Positions 1-6,798 of a stretch of 50,226 bases of DNA are shown piece after piece. The first letter of the stretch is position 1; every line of letters starts with the position of its first letter. The stretch is from an uncultured Nitrosomonas sp. (GTDB taxonomy: Bacteria; Pseudomonadota; Gammaproteobacteria; Burkholderiales; Nitrosomonadaceae). The translations under genes and the position numbers were made by a program. Location of the stretch: NCBI GenBank assembly GCA_902826055.1, contig CADEDJ010000016.1, forward strand, positions 1,936 to 52,161. Reading direction: 5' to 3'. Below the pieces are notes generated by a model. It ran no database searches. It was not told the DNA's origin and saw nothing but the letters and a program-made list of their open reading frames with translations.

Positions 1-420
1 GCGATGGTTATGATGATGTGATCATAAGTGCCAGTGGTTATTACTCCAGCAATAGTTATATTGTGTTTGGCAAGGCTTCCGGTTTTGCTGCGACGATGGA
101 TTTACCGAGTTTGGATGGCAGCAATGGTTTCCGCTTCGACGGTGGCGGTTTTATGGTTAGCAATGCAGGCGATGTTAATGGCGATGGTTTTGATGATGTG
201 ATTGTCAATGCGAGCGATTATGGCACCAAATATAGCGCTGTGGTGTTTGGTAAATCTTCTGACTTTAGTGCGGCTTTCGATTTGTCAAGTTTGGATGGCA
301 GTAATGGTTTCCGTTTTGATGGCGCAGGAGTTATCGCGAGTAGTGCCGGGGATATCAATGGTGATGGTTTTGATGATTTGATTTTTGGTGATCCCTATGC
401 CGACCCTAGCGGTAGCGGTT
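1..420 (+). repeat. Tandem 180-bp coding repeat (FG-GAP units)
   Basis: Bases 61-240 and 241-420 align with an exact 180-base period; for example AGTTTGGATGGCA occurs at 108-120 and again at 288-300. The window start (1-60) matches 181-240 at the same offset, so the array continues to the left. The next unit, after 420, has diverged and carries an insertion. High DNA-level identity suggests recent duplication or homogenisation within the adhesin gene. Confidence 0.8.
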
Positions 421-1181
421 TTGCCGGGGCAAGTTATGTGGTATTTGGAAAAGCTTCAGGTTTTGGTGCGACATTGGATCCCGCTAATCTTGATGGTGCT
501 GGTTTCTACCTGGCAAGCGTGGCAGCGGGTGATGATTTGGGCAGAGCAGTCAGTAGCGCTGGGGACGTCAACGGTGATGGTTTCGATGATTTGATGTTGG
601 GAGCCGCGGGGGCTGACCCGAATGGAGAAAAATCCGGATCCAGTTATGTGGTATTGGGGGGCAACTTCGGCAATGAAACGGTCTATCAGGGCACACCTGG
701 AGATGATAATCTCATCGGTACGCCGGCAGCAGAACGGTTTGAAGGTGGCGATGGCAACGATACACTGAGCGGCTATGGCGGAGCGGATGTGTTTCATGGG
801 GATGGCGGAGATGACGATATTTGGGTATCCGACCTTAACTTTCAGTTGGCCGATGGTGCTGCAGGCGACGATGTTCTGCACTTGAGCGGCAAAGATCTGA
901 ATCTGGATTTAACAAGCATGAATGGCAAAATCAGCGGTATCGAAACGATTTGCGTGTACGGTACAGGTGATAATACATTGACTTTGACCGCGGCTGATTT
1001 ACTTAACCTATCGGATAGCACGAATGCGCTAAGAGTCCATGGCAATGCTGGAGACCATATTGTGGGATTGAGTAGCGGTTGGACAGATGGAGGCTTTGAT
1101 GAAAATGGGTATTTTCATATTTTTACTCAAGGAGATGCAATATTGTTAGTTGGAGCCAATGTAACAACAGATTTTGTGTAA
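1..1181 (+). CDS. FG-GAP repeat / RTX calcium-binding surface protein, 5' truncated by the window
   Basis: The reading frame is open from the first complete codon (base 3), so the true start lies outside the window and the GTG at 18 is internal. At least three FG-GAP-type repeats carry the calcium-loop signature D-x-N-G-D-G-[FY]-D-D, seen around bases 1-20, 170-200, 350-380 and 565-595. Beta-propellers of this kind bind ligands or surfaces. The C-terminal third has RTX-like glycine/aspartate nonapeptides (GGDGNDTLSG, GGADVFHGDGGDD, about bases 700-820), which bind calcium and usually mark type I secreted proteins. The last part, about 110 residues, resembles the tail domain of large RTX adhesins. 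The product is probably extracellular. The ligand cannot be told from the sequence, and the total size is unknown because the N-terminus is missing. Confidence 0.85.
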   Translation, partial: DGYDDVIISASGYYSSNSYIVFGKASGFAATMDLPSLDGSNGFRFDGGGFMVSNAGDVNGDGFDDVIVNASDYGTKYSAVVFGKSSDFSAAFDLSSLDGSNGFRFDGAGVIASSAGDINGDGFDDLIFGDPYADPSGSGFAGASYVVFGKASGFGATLDPANLDGAGFYLASVAAGDDLGRAVSSAGDVNGDGFDDLMLGAAGADPNGEKSGSSYVVLGGNFGNETVYQGTPGDDNLIGTPAAERFEGGDGNDTLSGYGGADVFHGDGGDDDIWVSDLNFQLADGAAGDDVLHLSGKDLNLDLTSMNGKISGIETICVYGTGDNTLTLTAADLLNLSDSTNALRVHGNAGDHIVGLSSGWTDGGFDENGYFHIFTQGDAILLVGANVTTDFV

Positions 1182-1220
1182 AAAACTAATTTTTTAGGAG
1201 ACGCTGAATAACTTGCATTT

Positions 1221-1294
1221 GTTATTGCGAGCGTAGAGAGGAATCTTTAATAATCAACACAATAGATTTCTCGCTTGTGTTCGGAATGACATTT
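1221..1294. repeat. Possible dispersed REP-like element
   Basis: The segment starts TTATTGCGAGCG and ends TTCGGAATGACA. Its imperfect inverted arms are GAGAGGAATCT (1236-1246) and AGATTTCTC (1264-1272). This layout resembles short palindromic dispersed elements common in Proteobacteria intergenic regions. No second copy was noticed in the window, so its repeat status is inferred from resemblance only. Confidence 0.4.
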
Positions 1295-1319
1295 ATTAAC
1301 AGTTTCCTTAATTTGTTAC

Positions 1320-1364
1320 GGCTCTAGACTCAGGTTTTTTGCTCATCTAGAGCCTTTCTTTTTG
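1320..1364 (+). terminator. Rho-independent terminator after the FG-GAP/RTX gene
   Basis: Perfect 9-bp stem GGCTCTAGA (1320-1328) / TCTAGAGCC (1346-1354) with a 17-nt loop, followed by TTTCTTTTTG. It lies 138 bases past the stop codon and upstream of the next gene, so it would insulate the two units. Confidence 0.75.
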
Positions 1365-1452
1365 TCGAAATGATGAATGTGTAAAATTGTTTTTTGATAC
1401 TATGCACGTTGATTGTGTGCACTGGATATCAATGCGGTAAAGGAATAAACAA

Positions 1453-2688
1453 GTGGTGTCGGCTACTAAAGTTAGGTTTAACAATCAACAGGGTGAACTA
1501 CTATCAGGCGTGTTGGAAGCACCTGCAGGCGGAGTAAAATCGTATGCGCTATTTGCACATTGTTTTACCTGCTCCAAGGATAATCTGGCGGCGGTGCGAA
1601 TTGCGCGTGCCTTAGCGGAACTGGGAATTGCTGTGCTGCGGTTTGATTTTACCGGGCTGGGGAAGAGTGAAGGTGAATTTTCCACTACTAATTTTTCATC
1701 AAATCTTCAGGATTTGCTAGCAGCCGCAAAATACCTCGAACAGCAATATGCCACACCCGCGCTGTTAATCGGGCATAGTTTCGGCGGTGCGGCGGTACTG
1801 GCTGCAGCGCAGGATTTGCCTGAGGCAAAGGCAGTGGTGACAATCGGCGCGCCGGCCACTGCCGCACATGTCAAACATTTGTTTGGCGATGCATACCATG
1901 AATTGCAAGTTAAGCAATCAGTTCAAGTTGAATTAGGAGGCAGAAGCTTCGGTATTCAACGCCAGTTTATCGATGACTTGGAGCGCTATAATTCTGTTGC
2001 GCATATTCAGTCGTTAAAGAAAGCGCTGTTGATATTTCACTCGCCTTTGGATGATGTGGTTGCTATCGATGAAGCCATGCGCATTTATACTGCCGCCAAA
2101 CACCCTAAGAGTTTTGTATCCTTGGATCGTGCCGATCATTTGTTATCCAATCCTGAGGATTCCCGCTATGTGGCGGAAGTTTTATCGGCGTGGGCCAGCC
2201 GCTATCTCGGTGTCAATCAGGTTGCTGATAAAACAGCAGATTCGAGCGAGATGGCAATTGAAGCGGGCAGCGTAGTGGTGCTTGAGCGCGATAAGAAATT
2301 TACCCGCGAAATTTTGACGCAAGACCATCGCTTGATCAGTGACGAGCCGATAGCTTTGGGAGGAACCGATCTTGGTTTGAATCCGTATGAATTGTTGCTG
2401 GCTGCGTTAGGGAGTTGCACATCGATGACATTACGCATGTATGCCAATCACAAGCAGCTTGACTTGCAGGATATCCAGGTCAAATTGCACCATAGCCGCA
2501 TTCATGCGGAAGATTGCGATGGCTGCGAAAAACGGGAACCGCTTCTTGATAGGATTACACGCCGCATTCAATTGACAGGCAATCTGACAGATCAGCAACG
2601 TACACGGCTACTGGAGATAGCGAATCAGTGCCCGGTGCATAAAACGCTGAAAAGTCAGATTCAGGTTGAAACTACGTTAACGGATTAG
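1453..2688 (+). CDS. Alpha/beta hydrolase fused to OsmC-like domain
   Basis: Two-domain fusion of 411 residues. The N-terminal half is an alpha/beta hydrolase with nucleophile elbow GHSFGG (residues 107-112, Ser109), a likely acid in the HSPLDD region near 198 and a likely catalytic His in the RADH motif near 228. The C-terminal part, from about residue 275, is OsmC/Ohr-like. It has one cysteine in the GSCTSMTLR segment and another in NQCPVHKTL, the spacing expected for thiol peroxidases acting on organic hydroperoxides. Proteins with this architecture are common in Proteobacteria and probably cytoplasmic, but the hydrolase substrate is not known. The GTG start at 1453 is preceded by AAGGAA (1440-1445). 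The hslR-like gene follows after 7 bases, suggesting co-transcription. Confidence 0.88.
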   Translation: MVSATKVRFNNQQGELLSGVLEAPAGGVKSYALFAHCFTCSKDNLAAVRIARALAELGIAVLRFDFTGLGKSEGEFSTTNFSSNLQDLLAAAKYLEQQYATPALLIGHSFGGAAVLAAAQDLPEAKAVVTIGAPATAAHVKHLFGDAYHELQVKQSVQVELGGRSFGIQRQFIDDLERYNSVAHIQSLKKALLIFHSPLDDVVAIDEAMRIYTAAKHPKSFVSLDRADHLLSNPEDSRYVAEVLSAWASRYLGVNQVADKTADSSEMAIEAGSVVVLERDKKFTREILTQDHRLISDEPIALGGTDLGLNPYELLLAALGSCTSMTLRMYANHKQLDLQDIQVKLHHSRIHAEDCDGCEKREPLLDRITRRIQLTGNLTDQQRTRLLEIANQCPVHKTLKSQIQVETTLTD

Positions 2689-2695
2689 TATTGGT

Positions 2696-3103
2696 ATGCA
2701 ATCCCATGACGCTACAGAGAGGTTTCGTATCGATAAGTGGTTGTTTGCTGCCCGTTTCTTTAAAACGCGTTCACTGGCGGCTGAAGCCATCGAGCGTGGC
2801 CGGGTTACCTTGAATGATCAGCGCGTAAAGCCTGCTAAAGTTTTGGCGGTAGGTGATATGCTGGCGATTCGTATCGGTAAAGTACAATATGTTGTAAAAG
2901 TATTGGCGTTATCGAATAAACGCGGATCCGCACCGCAAGCCCAGCAACTTTACAGCGAAACCATTGAAAGCCGCGAGCAGCGGGAATTATTGGCGGCGCG
3001 TTTAAAAGCCCAGCCGCAGCCTTTTTTTACCAAAGGCCGGCCAACTAAGCGCGACCGGCGCGAAATTGAGTGGTTTATTTCTTCCAGTGAAGATGAGTTT
3101 TGA
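2696..3103 (+). CDS. hslR: Hsp15-like S4-domain RNA-binding protein
   Basis: A 135-residue basic protein with an N-terminal S4 domain: RIDKWLFAARFFKTRSLA, then ERGRVTLNDQRVKPAKVLAVGD, about residues 11-60. Its tail is rich in Lys and Arg. The length and layout match Hsp15 of E. coli, which binds stalled 50S subunits carrying nascent peptidyl-tRNA and helps recycle them after heat shock. The gene begins 7 bases after the OsmC fusion, so a stress-response transcription unit is plausible. The ribosome-binding site is weak, consistent with translational coupling. Assignment rests on domain architecture. Confidence 0.88.
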   Translation: MQSHDATERFRIDKWLFAARFFKTRSLAAEAIERGRVTLNDQRVKPAKVLAVGDMLAIRIGKVQYVVKVLALSNKRGSAPQAQQLYSETIESREQRELLAARLKAQPQPFFTKGRPTKRDRREIEWFISSSEDEF

Positions 3104-3126
3104 ACGGCGCTTTATGATGAAGATAA

Positions 3127-3927
3127 ATGAGTGAGAGAACAATGAACAATAACACCTTTAATTTGGATAAAAGTCAATTGATCGAGCAGTCTTTTGTGCA
3201 GATGGATACCCATTTGCAGGGAACACATTACAGTGCGGCACAAAAATTGGCGCTGACTTGCCGGATTCTGTTTGATAATGGGCACGATTCAGGATTAGCC
3301 GGTCAAATTACGGCGCGTGGCGAAAAGCCGGGTACTTATTTAACGCAGAGATTGGGTTTGGGTTTTGATGAAATTTGTGCAAGTAACCTTTTACTGGTTA
3401 ATGAAGACCTTGAAGTTTTGCAAGGCGACGGTATGGCTAATCCGGCTAACCGTTTTCATTCCTGGCTGTATCGCGCCAGACCCGATGTACAGTGCATCAT
3501 CCATACCCATGCCGTTCATACCGCTGCGCTGAGTATGCTGGAAGTGCCGCTGGAAATATCACATATGGACAATTGTGTGCTGTATGACGATGTGGCTTTT
3601 CTGCCTAAATGGCCGGGTGTGCCGGTAGGTAATGAGGAAGGTGAATTGATAGCCCAAGCAATCGGCGACAAGCGTGCTTTATTGCTGGCGCATCATGGAT
3701 TATTGATTGCCGGCCCGGGTATCGAAGAAGCGTGTATGCTAGCGATTGCGTTTGAACGAGCCGCGCGTATGCAGTTATTAGCTACGGCGGCGGGAAAAAT
3801 CCAACCGATTGATCCTGATTTGGGACGGGAAGCGCATGATTGGATTCTACGGGGTCAACGCAGTGCGGTGGGATTTGCTTACTACGCGCGGCGTAGTTTG
3901 AGGAAAAATTCCGATTGCTTGCAATAA
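3127..3927 (+). CDS. Class II aldolase/adducin family protein
   Basis: A 266-residue protein of the class II aldolase/adducin fold. The metal-binding motif HTHAVHTAAL lies near residues 125-134 and HHGLL near 190, matching the histidines that hold the divalent metal in fuculose-phosphate aldolase relatives. The NRFHSW segment before the HTH motif is typical of the adducin-like subgroup. Members include aldolases, epimerases and dehydratases, so the substrate cannot be assigned. An internal ATG at 3142 has a better Shine-Dalgarno (GAGAGAA) than the one at 3127, so the mature protein may be five residues shorter. The gene follows hslR by 23 bases. Confidence 0.82.
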   Translation: MSERTMNNNTFNLDKSQLIEQSFVQMDTHLQGTHYSAAQKLALTCRILFDNGHDSGLAGQITARGEKPGTYLTQRLGLGFDEICASNLLLVNEDLEVLQGDGMANPANRFHSWLYRARPDVQCIIHTHAVHTAALSMLEVPLEISHMDNCVLYDDVAFLPKWPGVPVGNEEGELIAQAIGDKRALLLAHHGLLIAGPGIEEACMLAIAFERAARMQLLATAAGKIQPIDPDLGREAHDWILRGQRSAVGFAYYARRSLRKNSDCLQ

Positions 3928-4026
3928 AATTTGCTACAGTAAAATTTCACAGCAATTATTATTTCGGTTCCCATCGCAGATAGGAATTGTCGCGCTTAGC
4001 TGTTTCAGTTAGAATCCGCTCTTCCC

Positions 4027-4103
4027 AGGCGCGTAGCTCAGTTGGTTAGAGCACCACCTTGACATGGTGGGGGTCGTTGGTTCGAGTCCAATCGCGCCTA
4101 CCA
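4027..4103 (+). tRNA. tRNA-Val (GAC)
   Basis: A 77-base cloverleaf. Acceptor AGGCGCG (4027-4033) pairs with CGCGCCT, followed by discriminator A and an encoded CCA (4101-4103). The D-arm is AGCTCAGTTGGTTAGAGC. The anticodon stem CCACC/GGTGG encloses the loop TTGACAT with anticodon GAC (Val). The T-arm holds GTTCGAGTC. All expected arms are present, so the gene looks functional. Confidence 0.97.
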
Positions 4104-4117
4104 GTAATTCCAGCGAT

Positions 4118-4134
4118 CCAAGAAAATATCTTGG
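4118..4134 (+). terminator. Small hairpin downstream of tRNA-Val
   Basis: CCAAGA / TCTTGG stem with a 5-nt AAATA loop starting 15 bases after the tRNA 3' end. There is no T-tract, so it may act as a 3' processing or protective structure and is a weak terminator candidate. Nothing else is evident up to 4306. Confidence 0.3.
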
Positions 4135-4306
4135 GCACATTCTGTTCAGCAATAAGAATCCCCTTTTATCGTGCCGGTTCAGCAGCATGTATCTACTTTA
4201 TTCCGGTAAATCTTGCCATTCAATTCGTTTTTGCGGCAAGCTAATACGGCTGCACACAATTTCTATCACATACAATAACCAAAAATCTTGAGGTAGCGCA
4301 CAAGCA

Positions 4307-6046
4307 ATGACTTATTTATTCAATAATCCGGCAAATTTTGCAGATGAACTGATTGAAGGATTTGTCGCAGCACATCGGCATCAGATACAGAGGGTTGATG
4401 GCGGCGTGATGCGGCGGCAACGTGCTATAACGGGCCAAGTCGTAGTCGTCATTGGCGGCGGTTCAGGGCATTATCCGGCGTTTGGTGGTTTTGTTGGTCT
4501 AGGATTGGCGCATGGTGCTGCCATGGGAAACATTTTTGCAGCACCTTCGGCGCAGCAGATTTGCCATGTGGCACAAGCTGTCGATGCAGGCGGGGGCATC
4601 TTGTTTTGTTACGGCAATTATGCGGGTGACGTGCTCAATTTCAATCTGGCACAAGAACGTCTTCGCGTTCAAGGTATTGATGTGCGCACAATTGTCGTGA
4701 CCGATGATCTTGCTTCTGCTTCAGTGATTGAGAAACATAAACGCCGTGGCATTGCAGGTACTTTGCCGGTGTTCAAGGCTGCAGCAATTGCTGCTGATGC
4801 GGGAAAGTCACTTGATGAAGTTTTTCGCATTGCAACTGAAGCCAACGAGCGCGTTTGTTCGTTGGGTGTCGCGTTCTCCGGCTGCACGTTGCCGGGTGCC
4901 AATAAACCGCTATTCGAAGTGATGAACGGTAAAATGGAAGTCGGCATGGGCATACATGGGGAGCCGGGTCTTTATCGTATCGACTCACTCACTGCCGATG
5001 GTGTGGCGGAAATGCTGGTGGACAAGTTGCTATCCGAAGTGCCGCAGGCTGTAAGCGATGTTTCCGGTGCACGTGTCGGCGTGATTTTGAATGGCCTCGG
5101 CGCGGTGAAATACGAAGAGTTGTTTGTCGTCTATCGCAAAATTGAGCAATTATTATCTGCACGCGGACTGATTATTGTCGAACCGGTGGTGGATGAATTG
5201 ATTACCAGCTTTGATATGGCGGGTATTTCACTGACGCTATTTTGGTTGAATGAAGAGCTTGAGCAAACCTGGATTGCTGCAGCGGATACACCGGCGTTTC
5301 ATCGCGGTGTGATCGCCGACATCGCGCACTTGATCGGCAATGACATCGAGGCGAAGAGTGCGGCAGAGAAGCTTCCTGTCAAACCAGGTGCGGCGGATTC
5401 GCAAGCGGCCGCAAAAATTGTGCTGTCAGCGTTCGAAGCAGCAGTCGATGCAATTAATGCGCAACAGGAATATCTTGGTCGTTTGGATGCCATCGCAGGT
5501 GACGGTGATCACGGATTTGGTATGCTGCGCGGACTTTCTGCAGCCGTCGATGCTGCTAAAGCGGCACTGAATGCTCAAGCCGGCGCAGGAACATTGCTGA
5601 TGGTGGCCGGTGATGCCTGGTCCAATCGTGCGGGCGGTACATCTGGTATGTTGTGGGGCGTTATTTTGCGCAATCTGGGGAATGCCTTGGGAGATGATGC
5701 GAGACCTAATTCTGCTACAGTCGCGGCTGGTGTTGCTTCCGCATTGCAAGCTGTAATTGATTTGGGCAAAGCACAACCCGGCGACAAGACACTGGTCGAT
5801 GTGCTGTATCCGTTTTCCACCGCACTGAATGATGGTGCCGCCAAAGGCCTTTCGCTTGCTGAAGCTTGGACTGCTGCCGCAGAAATTGCCGGACAATCTG
5901 CCGAAGCGACCAAAAACCTCATCCCTAAAATCGGCCGTGCCCGCCCGCATGCGGACAAAAGTATCGGTCATTCTGATCCGGGGGCGGTATCGATGGCGAT
6001 GATTATTGATGCAGCAGGCAGAATCATTAGAAAGCATTGTGATTGA
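4307..6046 (+). CDS. ATP-dependent dihydroxyacetone kinase family protein (DhaK-DhaL fusion)
   Basis: A 579-residue single-chain kinase. The N-terminal DhaK domain (about 1-330) has GGGSGHYPAF (residues 50-59) and the substrate-binding histidine in GMGIHGEPG (His217), which forms the hemiaminal with the ketose. The C-terminal DhaL domain (about 370-579) has AGDGDHG, GGTSGMLWG and the RARPHADKSIGHSDPGA segment, where the aspartates coordinate Mg-ATP. This is the ATP-dependent form rather than the PTS-coupled one, since both domains sit in one polypeptide. The product would phosphorylate dihydroxyacetone or a related C3/C4 ketose, feeding triose phosphate to central metabolism. The start ATG at 4307 has a GAGGTAGCG-type upstream sequence. 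It appears monocistronic. Some family members act on erythrulose, so substrate specificity is open. Confidence 0.9.
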   Translation: MTYLFNNPANFADELIEGFVAAHRHQIQRVDGGVMRRQRAITGQVVVVIGGGSGHYPAFGGFVGLGLAHGAAMGNIFAAPSAQQICHVAQAVDAGGGILFCYGNYAGDVLNFNLAQERLRVQGIDVRTIVVTDDLASASVIEKHKRRGIAGTLPVFKAAAIAADAGKSLDEVFRIATEANERVCSLGVAFSGCTLPGANKPLFEVMNGKMEVGMGIHGEPGLYRIDSLTADGVAEMLVDKLLSEVPQAVSDVSGARVGVILNGLGAVKYEELFVVYRKIEQLLSARGLIIVEPVVDELITSFDMAGISLTLFWLNEELEQTWIAAADTPAFHRGVIADIAHLIGNDIEAKSAAEKLPVKPGAADSQAAAKIVLSAFEAAVDAINAQQEYLGRLDAIAGDGDHGFGMLRGLSAAVDAAKAALNAQAGAGTLLMVAGDAWSNRAGGTSGMLWGVILRNLGNALGDDARPNSATVAAGVASALQAVIDLGKAQPGDKTLVDVLYPFSTALNDGAAKGLSLAEAWTAAAEIAGQSAEATKNLIPKIGRARPHADKSIGHSDPGAVSMAMIIDAAGRIIRKHCD

Positions 6047-6119
6047 TTAGTAACGCTGTCTTTTCATTTTTCTGTTGGAGTGATTGACAACAAATTTGAG
6101 TGTTGTCATAGTTACCAAC

Positions 6120-6377
6120 ATGAAATCCGTCGAGCTATTGCGGCAGCGTATTGTGTTTTCCGAGAATCAATTTGCTGAGCTTGTTCTCTGGCAGATTGTG
6201 GAGCCGGTGGTGAAATCCAAACATTCGTTCAAATATCGCCTTGCCTATGTTGTGAAGGGGCGATGCGTGTTGCGATATGACAATAGAGCCGGAAAAGGCG
6301 ATCACCGGCACTGGGGCGATCGGGAAATTGATTACGTATTTACCACCCCAGAGAAATTACTGGCCGATTTTCAATAA
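6120..6377 (+). CDS. Putative toxin, TumE / DUF6516-like
   Basis: A small protein of 85 residues from the ATG at 6120. The segments KYRLAYVVKG, RYDN.AGKGDHRH and FTTPEKLLADF are characteristic of the TumE/DUF6516 toxin family, in which the GKGDHRH stretch is the most conserved part. A TTG at 6084 would add 12 residues, but its GGAG is only 3 bases away, so the ATG fits the family start better. It ends slightly earlier than relatives, after ADFQ. The partner gene starts 19 bases downstream behind a strong Shine-Dalgarno, a typical toxin-antitoxin arrangement. Toxic activity is inferred from family and context only. Confidence 0.65.
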   Translation: MKSVELLRQRIVFSENQFAELVLWQIVEPVVKSKHSFKYRLAYVVKGRCVLRYDNRAGKGDHRHWGDREIDYVFTTPEKLLADFQ

Positions 6378-6396
6378 GATATTGGGAGGTGGAATC

Positions 6397-6744
6397 ATGA
6401 GAACGGTTATTCTTGACGTGCGGGATCCAAAAGAATCGATGGCCGGTTTTGCGCGAGCCTGGAATTTGAATCAGAAACAGGAAGCGGATCGCATCAGCTT
6501 CGCGACTCCCGAGTTATTGTGGAAGGTGTTGACCGCAAAACGCTGGGAACTGCTGAAAGCATTATGCGGCGCGGGGCCAATTTCCATCCGAGAAACCGCG
6601 CGGCGAGTGTCGCGCGATGTCAAAGGCGTTCACGGCGACGTGACGGCGTTGCTGGAAGCGGGATTGCTTAATCGTACCGAAAGCGGTGCGATTGAATTTT
6701 CTTATGAAGCGATTAAGGTGGAGTTTTTACTGCAAGCGGCTTGA
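6397..6744 (+). CDS. Putative antitoxin, HVO_A0114-like winged-helix DNA-binding protein
   Basis: A 115-residue protein starting at ATG 6397 behind a clear GGGAGGTGG ribosome-binding site (6384-6392). The frame is open farther upstream inside the toxin gene, but that region has no good start signal. The middle and C-terminal parts form a winged helix: LWKVLTAKRWELLKAL, ETARRVSRDVKGVHGDVTALLEAGL, then a short beta wing ending in FSYEAIKVEF. This resembles the HVO_A0114-type regulators that accompany TumE-like toxins. It probably binds its own promoter and neutralises the upstream product. The next gene is convergent. Confidence 0.7.
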   Translation: MRTVILDVRDPKESMAGFARAWNLNQKQEADRISFATPELLWKVLTAKRWELLKALCGAGPISIRETARRVSRDVKGVHGDVTALLEAGLLNRTESGAIEFSYEAIKVEFLLQAA

Positions 6745-6798
6745 TAGAAATGTTGGAGTTCAAGGCGTCACTCCAACCTATCGTCTTTACGTGCAAAG

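Noticed and set aside
4059..4291. Short open frames over and after tRNA-Val
   Set aside because: They start inside the tRNA gene, lack a ribosome-binding site and show no protein-like pattern.
5426..6037. 203-codon minus-strand open frame opposite the dihydroxyacetone kinase gene
   Set aside because: Antisense shadow in a well-supported kinase gene; no family features or ribosome-binding site.
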